This document shows positions 7,466 through 16,727 of a DNA stretch of 64,000 nt, one piece after another. The stretch is from Piscinibacter aquaticus (GTDB taxonomy: Bacteria > Pseudomonadota > Gammaproteobacteria > Burkholderiales > Burkholderiaceae_C). How positions within the stretch are numbered: the first letter of the stretch is position 1; each line of letters opens with the position of its first letter. A program made the position numbers and the translations under genes. The stretch covers positions 1,798,001 through 1,862,000 of the forward strand of contig VOPW01000001.1 in assembly GCA_007994965.1 (NCBI GenBank), given 5' to 3'. The notes below the pieces were generated by a model. That model worked only from the letters and a program-made list of their open reading frames with translations. It searched no databases and was not told the origin of the DNA.

Positions 7466-9193
7466 ATGAACTTCAGAATCCAGCGCCTCTTTGTTGTTGC
7501 CATTGGGCTGAAGGTCATCTCTGCAGGCATCGGCTGGTTCGTCGAGGCCAACCTGCTCAAGTGGGCCTTCTCCTTCGTCTTCCCGATGGTTGTGATGGGC
7601 CTGTACGTGGTCCTGGGCCTCAAGAGACGAGACACGGACGTCTCCGACGAGAAGTTCGCCGACAGCTGCTACTACCTGGGCTTCATCTTCACCATCTCGG
7701 CCATCATCTTCAGCCTGTTCGACCTGCCGAACATCGGCACGAAGATGCAGGACATCGCGGTGCGCTTCGGCGCCGCCATGGTCAGCACGGTCGTTGGCCT
7801 GTGCGTGCGCGTGTACCTGGTGAGCTTCCGCAAGGACGCGGCCGACGCCATCAAGGAAGCTGAGGACGGCATCGTCGACGCCTCCCACCGGCTGCGCGAA
7901 CAGATGGTTCTGGCCAACGAGCGGCTGCGCGACTTCCACTCCGCAGTCGACGTTGCCACCAAGGAAACCGTCGAGCGCGTGCGCCAGCAGCTGGAGACGC
8001 TCGCCCAGCAACAGGGCAACAACCTGCAGGCGTTCTTCGAGCAGCTCACTGAGGACAACCAGGCGGCGTTGACGCAGACCCTCGAGCAGGTCAGGGCCGC
8101 CACGCAGCACTTGTCGACCTCGGTGGACGGCTATGCGCAAGGCATGCGAGCGAACCTGGAGAGCATCGAGACGAAGGTGACGGCGTTCGCGGACGCGGTG
8201 ACGCAGAGGCTGCGCAACACGACCTTCCCCGACGACTTCTTCGTCCAGCGGCTGCAAGGCCCGCTGCAGCACGTGCACGACGGGACGGAGGCTCTGTCCC
8301 GCCACGTGCAAGAGGTGGCGTCTTCCGTCCAGCAGACCTCTCGCGACGTCAACGCAGCGCTCAACTCGATTGGGCGCAAGACTGAGCAGGTCGACGGCGC
8401 ACTGGACCACGTGCTTCACCTGACGAAGCAGCAACAGGCCGTGCTCGATGCCAGCGAAGGGCAGCTGCAGGCGCTGCAACGCGTCGAGGAGACGCTTGGG
8501 CGTTTCGACGGCCTCCTGGCCGAGGTCATCGCACAGCTGAAGACCACGTCCGGCGCGTCATCCGAAGTGGTGGGTCGGGTTTCGCAGCTCGTCGACGAGA
8601 CAACTGCAGCACGCAAGAGCCTGAAGGAGTCCCTGGACGGCATCACGGCCGGGCTGGCCGCGCAGACTAGGGTTGGCGAACAGACCACACAGCAGCTGTC
8701 CGCCGTAGCAAAGACAGCCGAAGCGGCCGCATCTCAGCTGCGCACCAGCGGCGAGAAGCAGCAGGGCGTGTCTGAGCAACAAGCAGCCGCTACCCGCGAA
8801 CTCGTCGCGCTGGCCTCGGCCGGACGAGACCAGCAGCTCCGGCTGCACCGGCTCGGTGAGGGTGCCAATGCCGCGCTCACGAAGGTCGAAGCTGGCGTTC
8901 GCGAGCTGAGTACTGCAGCCGCTTCCCTGCGAGTGTCGCTGGCGTCCCCGCCCACCCTCCCGCTTGCGCCCTCCCCTGTGCTTGCGCCCTCCCCTGTGCT
9001 TGCGCCCGCCGTGAGCAACGGGCACTCTGTCTTCGTGCCCGAGGCAGCGTCCAGGTCAGTCCCACCGCCGCGGCCTGATGAGCTGGCTCTCGTGCCAAAG
9101 ACTCTGGGTGGATTGCCGCATCAGGAAGGCCCGCCAACGCATCCCGCGCCGTTGCCCCCGGCGAACAATAGCGGCGCGGCTGAGCCGCGTTGA
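7466..9193 (+). CDS. MotA/TolQ-like membrane protein with very long coiled-coil tail (575 aa)
   Basis: Four TM helices in the first 125 residues: LFVVAIGLKVISAGIGWF, WAFSFVFPMVVMGLYVVL, YYLGFIFTISAIIFSLFD and GAAMVSTVVGLCVRVYLV. The last two with their connecting loop resemble the proton-channel core of MotA/TolQ/ExbB proteins, including ZorA. Residues about 130-500 are almost continuous coiled coil (ANERLRDFHSAVDVATKETV; QTSRDVNAALNSIGRKTE). A Pro/Ala linker contains an 18-bp tandem repeat (8963-8998, encoding LAPSPV twice). A long cytoplasmic tail on a TolQ-like core is the architecture of ZorA, so an ion-driven sensor-motor is plausible. Intact frame. Confidence 0.65.
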   Translation: MNFRIQRLFVVAIGLKVISAGIGWFVEANLLKWAFSFVFPMVVMGLYVVLGLKRRDTDVSDEKFADSCYYLGFIFTISAIIFSLFDLPNIGTKMQDIAVRFGAAMVSTVVGLCVRVYLVSFRKDAADAIKEAEDGIVDASHRLREQMVLANERLRDFHSAVDVATKETVERVRQQLETLAQQQGNNLQAFFEQLTEDNQAALTQTLEQVRAATQHLSTSVDGYAQGMRANLESIETKVTAFADAVTQRLRNTTFPDDFFVQRLQGPLQHVHDGTEALSRHVQEVASSVQQTSRDVNAALNSIGRKTEQVDGALDHVLHLTKQQQAVLDASEGQLQALQRVEETLGRFDGLLAEVIAQLKTTSGASSEVVGRVSQLVDETTAARKSLKESLDGITAGLAAQTRVGEQTTQQLSAVAKTAEAAASQLRTSGEKQQGVSEQQAAATRELVALASAGRDQQLRLHRLGEGANAALTKVEAGVRELSTAAASLRVSLASPPTLPLAPSPVLAPSPVLAPAVSNGHSVFVPEAASRSVPPPRPDELALVPKTLGGLPHQEGPPTHPAPLPPANNSGAAEPR

Positions 9194-9198
9194 GCGCA

Positions 9199-10422
9199 GT
9201 GGCCACGGAGCGCGTCGTAGGTCGAAGGAACGACCAGTCTTTCAGCTCTCGCTGACCGAAATCGCCTTCACCATCATCTTCATCCTGCTCCTGCTGCTGG
9301 GCTACCTCATCGTCAAGGAGCAGGCCGCGCGGCAAGCCGCGGAAGCGGCCCTCGCCGAGGCCGGTGGCGCAGCTCGTGCAGCCGCGGCCCTGGCGGGGGC
9401 CAAGACCGAGCTGGAGACCGCCCTCAAGGCGGGCGGAGCCAAGGACCCTGAGGCCCTCATCAACAGGGTGATTGACGCGGACCGGGAGCGGGAACAACGA
9501 GAGACCCTCGCCAAGAAGGTCGCGGACCTCGAGGCTGAGCTCACGGCGCTGACGGCGCTGAAGAGCCTCCTGGAAGGCACCGGAGAGGCTGCCCGCATGC
9601 AGGTCGCGAAGGACGAGGTCATCACAGCCTTGACGCTGCTGAAGGCCGTGCGCGACGAGCTGCAGAAAGAGCCTGAGCTCACAGCTGAGTCGCCAGTGAG
9701 CCCGGCATCCGCCGCGACTGCTCCCCGCGCTCCAGCGCCAGGCGCGGTTGCCGGTCAGGGAGGTGCCTCAGGCACCAAGCCCTCGACCAAGGTCGCCGAG
9801 CGGCAACCCACCACCCCTCAAAAGCCACCACCCGACGCCCGTGCCGCGGCAGACAGGGTACGGCAGGCGTTGAAGACCGATGCGGCATTCCGAGAGCACG
9901 CCAAGAAGCATCTGAACGTGAGGGTCAAGCCGGGCGAGGAAGGTCAGGCAGTCGAGCAGGTGGTCCAGGCCGCCAAGGTCGCGGCGTCGCTCGGAGGACG
10001 CAACATCGACGCTTTGCAGAAGGAGGTCGACGGCCTCCGGGGCGGTGGCGTTCCTGAAGAATCGGCTGGATGCCAACGGAGGACGTGACTGGCCGCCTTG
10101 CTGGGCCGACCAAAACGGAAAAGTCCAGTTCCTGCTCAACGTTGAACTGCGCAGCGACACCGTCACTCTGACCAAAGCTTGGCCGCCCGAACGAGAGGCC
10201 GACGCGCGCGCTCTGCCGGACATCGACTCACTGCTGGCGACTCCGTTGTCGCACGCTGACTTTCAGTCGCGTGTGCAAGGCATCTTCGACTGGAGCAAGC
10301 GCCAGAACCCGCAGTGCCGGCACTACGTGTATCTGCGCAACTTCATCCCCGACGCTGTTCAGTCGGACCGAGCCCGCCTGATGGTCGAAGGCTACTTCTA
10401 CAAGTCCGAGGCCCGGCGCTAG
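9199..10422 (+). CDS. MotB-like single-TM coiled-coil protein with a novel C-terminal domain, two frameshifts
   Basis: A GTG at 9199 gives [13 protein letters not shown]. After an indel near 9238 comes [20 protein letters not shown], one TM helix near the N-terminus as in MotB/ZorB. Ala-rich coiled coil (residues about 45-170) and a Pro-rich linker follow. After an indel near 10050 the C-terminal domain reads [58 protein letters not shown] and ends [15 protein letters not shown]. This is not an OmpA-type peptidoglycan-binding domain, which sets it apart from ZorB. It lies 5 bases after the MotA-like gene and 8 bases before the nuclease gene. Confidence 0.55.
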
Positions 10423-10430
10423 GTATACGC

Positions 10431-10971
10431 ATGCGAACGCACGCCACCCGGTTGGGCCACCTCGCGGCGTGGCTGGCTCGTATCTTCGGCTTGGCACTGC
10501 TCCTTGCCGCTGGCCCGTGCATTGCCGACATGCTCGAGGGCCGTGTGGTCGCCATCCAGGACGGCGACACGCTCACCGTCCTGGATTCGTCGAAGACTCA
10601 GCGCCGGGTCCGACTGGCAGGCATCGACGCTCCGGAGAAGGGGCAGCCTTGGGGCAATCACTGAAAGAAGGGCTCTCCTCGCTAGCGTATGGAAAGCAGG
10701 TTGAGGTCCAGTGGCACAAGCGAGACCGATACGGCCGCATGGTCGGAAAGGTTCTCGTGGAAGGCTGCGATGTGAACCTGGCGCAGGTCTCTTCCGGGCT
10801 GGCCGGCACCACGCCGGATACGCCCGCGAGCAGTCGCCAGACGACCGGCAGCGGTATGCAGCTGCGCAGGAGACGGCCAGACAGCGCCGCCTCGGCCTTT
10901 GGGCAGACCGGGAACCCATCCCGCCCTGGGACTTCAGGCGCGCTCGGAGAACGTTCAACCGGTCGCGGTAG
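10431..10971 (+). CDS. Secreted SNase-type nuclease (copy 1), two frameshifts
   Basis: Starts at ATG 10431 with a signal-peptide-like segment ([23 protein letters not shown]). The SNase core is clear: [14 protein letters not shown] (Ca-binding Asp region), [16 protein letters not shown] (Arg and Glu of the active site) and [18 protein letters not shown] (second Arg). Indels near 10655 and 10805 break the frame; the end ([20 protein letters not shown]) is recovered in a third frame. The repaired length of about 180 residues equals the intact paralogue at 34341-34883, which is roughly two-thirds identical by eye. As the last gene of the membrane operon it is the likely effector, probably acting in the periplasm. 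Confidence 0.7.
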
Positions 10972-11847
10972 CACCGACGCACCGTGCGTTCAACCCAGCA
11001 CGAGCGTAGAACGTAGCTCCGAGGTGCCGCAGGTCTGCAAACCGCAGTTTCGGCAGGCCGGCCTTCTCCCGCACGCGCTGCCGTGCCATCTTGACCGCTT
11101 TCTGCGACATCGAGAACACCCGCCCAGTGCCGTTGTCCGGGATGTGCCGCAGCAACGTGACGGCGCGTCTGGACAGCGGTAGGGGCACCTCGGCCCCCTT
11201 GGCCCATACATGGGCCTCACGGGGCCTCGAGGTCAACGTTTGACCACGCCAGCTTCAGCAAAGACCCGCGTCGTATGGTGCTGGTCAGCGCCAGTTCGAC
11301 CATCGGCCAGAACTGCGGGTTGTCGCACTCGGCCAGGGCTCGGACCAGACGGTTCGCTTCATCGTCGGTCAGGCGAACGAATCGCCTTCTGGACCGGCCA
11401 AGCGTGATGCCGATTACCGGATTGACGAACCCGGACCAGCCCCACTCCCGGATGGCGACGTTGAAGGCAGCCTTCAGCAGCGCCATCTCCTTCAGGACCG
11501 TGCTCCCGCTCAGCTCCTCGGCGCGCATCGTCGACGCCAGCTCAAGCAGTCTAGCGGTCGTCAGCTGGGCTCAATGGGTGGCGCCGATGTCACGCACCAA
11601 GCGGTAGGTGCCGGCGCGTCGAGACCGCCGGGCCTCGAGATACCTTGTCCAGCCCTTCGGGTTACCACTGCCGACGGGTCGGCTCAGCGGCTTGTGTATC
11701 GCCCGGCCGTTCTCGGTATCCCGCCGCAGCGGTTGCAGCCCGGCACCCTGGACGTAGTGATTGATTCGGACCAGTTCCGCGTCACAGCCCGGCTTCACCA
11801 ACCAGTTCGTTCGTCGCCCACGCCAAATTCTCCCACCGGACAGCCAT
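10955..11847 (-). pseudogene. Truncated tyrosine recombinase (integrase copy 1)
   Basis: The start is ATG 11847 with AGGAGG just upstream. Frames join through CDAELVRINHYVQGAGLQPL, EMALLKAAFNVAIREWGWSG, VELALTSTIRRGSLLKLAWS (catalytic Arg region) and LRFADLRHLGATFYARAGLN. The sequence closely parallels integrase copy 2 (55.7-57.0 kb) but stops at ARAGLN. The following LGH motif and the catalytic tyrosine, present in copy 2, are absent because homology ends at the junction with the SNase gene near 10980. Even with the internal frameshifts repaired it lacks its nucleophile, so it is inactive. Confidence 0.75.
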
Positions 11848-11998
11848 GCTGCCTCCTATTCTTGCTAGCTAAATGTTCCGTTATGCGCAGATGGGTAGTC
11901 CTGCGGCGTCTCGCGAAACAGAGCACTGGATGAGTCTCGCGTTGCTTAGCACGGTCGGCCACCTCGGCATTGGACGCGGTTCAGAAGCAACAGCGGCT

Positions 11999-14900
11999 TC
12001 ACCGCTGCAGCGCGACGACGTTGACACCCGCTCCGAACACTTGGCGCACCCGCGGCAGCAGGTGGTCGTGATGGCTCAAGAAGAGCACCTGCGTCTTCGT
12101 AGACAGCTCCCGGAGCGCTTCCAACCCGGCAGTGGACCGCTCATCGTCGAAGTTCACAAACAGGTCATCGGCAACGAATGGCAGCGACTTCGACTTGTCG
12201 AGGTGCAGCTCCACTGCCGCCGTGCGGAGCGCCGGTACAGTTGGTCCCGGGTACCCTCGCTCATGCCCGACACTTCGACATGCCGACCGTCGGTGCGCAG
12301 CGCGGAGAGGCTCAGCGGTGTTTTCTCGTAGTCGACAAACAGTTTGCTGTAGCGTCCCAAGGTCAGCTTCGAGAAGATGGCGCCGGCGCGCGCGAGCATC
12401 GGCCCCTGCTTCTGGTCACGATACCGGTCGATGGCCCAGGAAAGCAGCGTCACCGCGGTCGCGACCTTGATGTAGCGCTCTGATGCGTCAGCCATGTCCG
12501 CGAGGGCCTCCTGCCGGCGAGACTCTGCTGCGGCAGCCGCCTGACCGCCGGAGATGGCCTTCAGCGCCTCCTGGGCCCGTACGCGCGCCTCGGCAAGTTG
12601 GGTGAGACGCGGCAGAGTGGCCTCCAAGTCATCCGCTGTGCTCGTCAGCTCAGCAGCCAGTCGCTCAAGGTCGCAAGCGTCAACTTCCGCGACGGCAGCA
12701 TCGAGCCCCAAACCATCGGAGTCCTTGGTCAGTGACTGACGAGCTTGCTCCATGCGCAGGCTGAGCGCTCGACGCTGGTCGGAGCGCTCTACAAGAGGCC
12801 CGGCTTCCTCCAGAGTGGCCACGCCGGCAGCTGTCAGCAGCGGATTTACCTTCGCCTGAATCTGCGCAACCTGCTGCTCGGCTTCTCGAAGCTGGCCGGC
12901 TGCCTTCTCCAATGAATCCTCGGCTGCCCTCCGTCGCTGTAGCGCAACCTTGGCGTCAGCTAGCCGAGTGGACAACTGCGCGGCCACTACACGAGGTTCA
13001 GAGCCGCTCAGGTCGGGGGCCTCCACTCGCCTAAGAACGTCTTCCGCAAGGGCACGGAACGTATCCAGGTCTGCGGACATCGTGTCGATTCGGTCCTTCT
13101 TCGTGGCGGCGGCCTTCTCCAAGTTCGTGCGGACCACCTGGACTTTGTGCAGACCCTGCTCGGCATCCTCAACCGACTTCACGTAGTCGCTCAGCAGGCA
13201 CTTGTCGAGCGCTTGGCGCCACTCATCCTCCCACTCCACGTAGTTAGACGAGGCCTCCTCGACCTTGGCTTTGAGGTCGTCGAGTACTGTCGCGGCGGCT
13301 GCGACCTGTTCTTGCAGCAATGCGCGGCGGGCGGCGTCCGCGTCGATTCGAGAGACAAGCCGCTCTGCCTCAGACAGAAGAGCCGCGAGCGATGAGTCTT
13401 CAGCCACAGTGGCGCCGACCGATGACATCTCAGCCCTAAGGCGCGCAGCAGCGGAGTTCGCTGCGTCCTCTTCCCGTCGCAACTCCTGGCGCTTCTGGTC
13501 AGCCAGGGACGCGGCCTGGAGCACTTTCTCGCGAGTGGAGAACCAGGACTGGGCGTCGCCCAGGTCCAAGCCCGCAACGCCAGACGACTGGCAAAGTTGC
13601 TTCCATGCCAGGTCGAACGCCTCCAGAGCGGCACGCTTCTCCGCCTCTGCAGCCTTGCGCTGCTTCAGGTCCAGATTGGCCCGCTCCAGTCGCTGGCGAA
13701 GGCTCTGGAGTTCAGCCGCTTCCGTCGCCGACCCGAGCTGCGTATCAGCGAGCTCATCTGACAAGAGGATGGCGGCGTCAAGTGCGGCCGCTCCCTGCGC
13801 CACTGCCACCTTGCCGGCCTTGATTGAGGACCACTGCTCGTCCCGCGTATGACGTGCCTCACGCACTTCCGTGCTCGTGACGACGCGACGGGCTTCCGCA
13901 TACTGTGACACCGCAAGCTCCGACGACTCCACCTCTTCTCCTGCCTTTTCAAGCAGGTCGAGCGCTGTTTCGAGCGCAGATTGAAGAGCTTGCCGGTCGC
14001 GGACGAGTGCTGCCAATCTGGTTGTCGAAAGCGCCGACACCTCCCTGAGTGCTTCCAGCTCCAGGGCAGGTAGCCCCATCGCGCTGAGCTGGTCTTGCCG
14101 CGTACGTTCCGCGGCCTCTACGGCGTTCGTCAACTGCAGCTGGGCCGAGACCGTGTTCTTGTAGCCCTGTGCGTCGGAGAGAGCGTTGCGCAGCGACTTT
14201 GGGACCTCTGTAACGGTCGTCGACGCAAGTTCTTGCGTCGCTTCGTCGGTCTCGGACTGCTTGTCCTTGAGCGCCTGTTCGGCGTTGCTTCGGGCTTGCA
14301 AAAGCTGTCCATGCGAGACGACGAGACGCTGCACCTCCCGCAAGTCGAGCGGCTTCGGTAGCGAGAAACCAACGATGGAGTCGCTGTCTACGGACCAACC
14401 GAGTTCCTGCGCCGCAGCAACTGCCTGCAGCAGAAACCGCTGGCGCTCGCCCATCTGGGTTTCGAGGTCTGCATAATGGTTTCGGACTCTCTGGCCCCAA
14501 GCGACCAACTCGTCAACATGGTGCTGAGCGTCGATAACCTGCTGGTCGAGAGCGATGTCATCTCGCTGCTGGGTGAAGTGACGAACGTCCTCTTCGCGTT
14601 GCGACTTGACGGTGCTCGCAACTGACAGGTCAGACAGGCCCGCCTGAAGCGTCGCGGCAGCGTCGGCAGGCAGCTCGAGCACCTCTCCAAGCAGTTCCAG
14701 CTCCTTCTGGCACGTCCTGAGAGCCTGCACGGTGGGCGCAAGGCGACGAATGCGCTCTAGACGGGTCCTTTGCGTCTGAAGTGCAAGCTTCTTCTGCGTC
14801 GCCTCCGCGATGTCGCGCTCCACTTCGTCGAGCCGGTCCCGCGCTTCCGTCCAGCCCTTCGTGCGAACGGTGAGCTCCTTCAACTCCTTGCAGGCCTCCT

Positions 14901-15470
14901 CCCAGCGTGTGCAGGCGGCGTAGTACGCGCGCTGAGCCGAGGCTCGCGGCGCCCACAGCTTGTCTGCTTCTGCGACCAAGGCATCCTTGACCTTGCCCAG
15001 CCCCGCGATGCCCGCAGCGGACTGGAAGAGCACCTGACTCACATCCTTGGACGCATCGAGGATGGTTTGGCCCCGCGTACGAGCTGACTGTGGTCGAGAC
15101 CGAACATCTGCTCGAAGAACTCACGGTCGGACGCGCCCAGGTATCCCGCCAGGCAGTCGTCCGGCAGCGCAGCGTCCTTCGGCGTGCGTAGCGTGTTCTT
15201 GTTGCCCTTCGTGCGATGGAACTCCAGCTCGTTTGTTCCGTCGACCAGGTGCGCCCCAAGCCGGAGTTCAGGTTGCGGGTGCAAAAAGGCCATCGCGGCG
15301 CTGCGGGCTGGAAAGCCGTACAGCAGCTCGGAGATGGCGCTGCGAACGGTCGACTTCCCGGCCTCGTTAGGGCCGACGATGAAGTGGAAGTCACATGCCG
15401 CCTGGGGGAAGGTCGCCTCGGCGTCGGTGAACTTGCCGTAGCGGATGAGCTCAAGCCTTCGAATCCTCAT
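11999..15470 (-). CDS. YhaN-like SMC/Rad50-type ATPase, two frameshifts
   Basis: ATG 15470 overlaps the stop of the nuclease gene (ATGA). The N-terminus MRIRRLELIRYGKFTDAEAT with Walker A VGPNEAGKSTVRS is the AAA_27/YhaN pattern. An indel near 15045 joins LDHSQLVRGAK to DVSQVLFQSAAGIAGLGK. A very long coiled-coil region follows (about 15000-12450), then GAIFSKLTLGRYSKLFVDYE. An indel near 12240 leads to LPFVADDLFVNFDDERSTAG (Walker B) and LFLSHHDHLLPRVRQVFGAG. The repaired length is about 1,156 aa. It should pair with the upstream phosphoesterase as an SbcCD/Mre11-Rad50-like DNA-end-processing complex. Confidence 0.75.
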
Positions 15471-16727
15471 GCTCCCTCCCCTTGCTGCAGATGCGCCAGC
15501 AGAGCCGGGGAGACTTCCTGGACGAGGCCCTGCAGCTTGCCGGCTCGGATTTGCTCGATGAGCGGCACAAGGGGCTGCAAGTCCAAGGGAGCCTTGGCTG
15601 CGAACGGCGAGTGTGCTCTGCAGCTGCGCGGTGAACTCGGGGTCCGCTGCCGCGTCTGCGAGGATGTCCTGCAGGTCAGCAAAGGCGTCCAGTCGTTCGT
15701 GTGCCGTCGCTGCATCCACGTGCGCTTCCGTCTCCAGCCTGACTTTCTCCAGCCAGAGACGCTCATTGCCGATAGCAGCAATCTGGGCGAGAACTTCGCT
15801 GCGCAACTGCGCCTCGAGACCGAAAAGCTGCCCATGCGCCTTGGTGCGGCCCTGGACTGTTACCCGTACCGCGCGAGGAACCTGCCCATCCTCCGCAAGG
15901 AGACCCTCCAGGGCGCGCCCGATGCTTCGAGTCACCTCCAGCAGCGTCTCGCACGCGCCGACGTCAACGTGCAGGTGCTCCCATCGCAAGACGTCGATGA
16001 AGACTCGTTCGACGCTGGTCGCGCCTTCATCGTCCACGGAAACAAGGACCGCACCTCGCCGCCCGCACTCGCGAACATGGCGGCCCTGCAGATTGCCAGG
16101 GAAGACGATGGTCGACGAACCGCTCCACTGCTGAAACTCATGAACGTGGCCAAGAGCCCAGTATTGGTAGCCCTTGGCGTGAAGCTCGTCGACAGTGCAC
16201 GGGGCATACGACGCGTGGGCCGCGTACCCTCCAGCGCCGTGTGCAGCACGCCGATGTTGTAGTGGCCCGGTACCGCAGCCGGATAGTTCGCTGCCAGATT
16301 GGCTGTGGTCTCCTTCTGCTTGAAGCTATGCCCGTGGAGCGCCACTGACAGACCTTCAATGCGGAACGTCTCCGGCTTGCTCGCAGAGAAGCAAGAGACG
16401 TTATCCGGCAGGTCGAGCTTGCGGGTCATCTCGCTTTCCGCGTCGTGGTTACCGAACAGGAGGTACACCGGAATGCCGGCTCGCTTGAGGCGGCCCATCT
16501 CCTTGCAGAAGAAGATGCCGGTGTTGTAGTCACGCCAGTGCCGTCGTAGAGGTCGCCGGCGATGACCATGAAGTCGACGCCCTCCTCAATGGCGCGGTCA
16601 ACCAAGAGGGAGAAGGCTTCTCGGGAGGCTCCCGGAGCTGCGCCGCGGGGGCGTCGGGATAGGCCGATAGGCCGCTCAGTGGGCTGTCCAGGTGGATGTC
16701 AGCCGCGTGGATGAACTTCATGACCAT
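15467..16727 (-). CDS. YhaO-like calcineurin-type DNA nuclease (Mre11/SbcD family), several frameshifts
   Basis: ATG 16727 (MVMKFIHAADIHLDSPLSGL) has GGGAGAAG just upstream. All metallophosphoesterase motifs are recoverable across frames: HAADIHLDSP, VIAGDLYDGT, LLFGNHDAES, SVALHGHSF and YWALGHVHEFQ. Indels lie near 16640, 16530, 16205, 16040 and 15605. The C-terminal part (ELLLE-type helices; IEQIRAGKLQGLVQEVSPAL) is a capping domain. Expected role: manganese-dependent exo/endonuclease working with the ATPase encoded next. The start lies within the last bases of the Shango helicase gene (overlap about 29 bp), so it appears to be part of the same transcript. Confidence 0.7.

Noticed and set aside
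7391..8479. 362-codon minus-strand frame opposite the MotA-like gene
   Set aside because: Rich in His, Val and Leu repeats typical of the antisense of coiled-coil genes; no start signal, no domain.
5106..10422. Canonical Zorya
   Set aside because: Only the MotA/MotB-like pair resembles ZorA/ZorB; no ZorC, ZorD or ZorE homologue is visible and the MotB-like protein lacks an OmpA-like domain.
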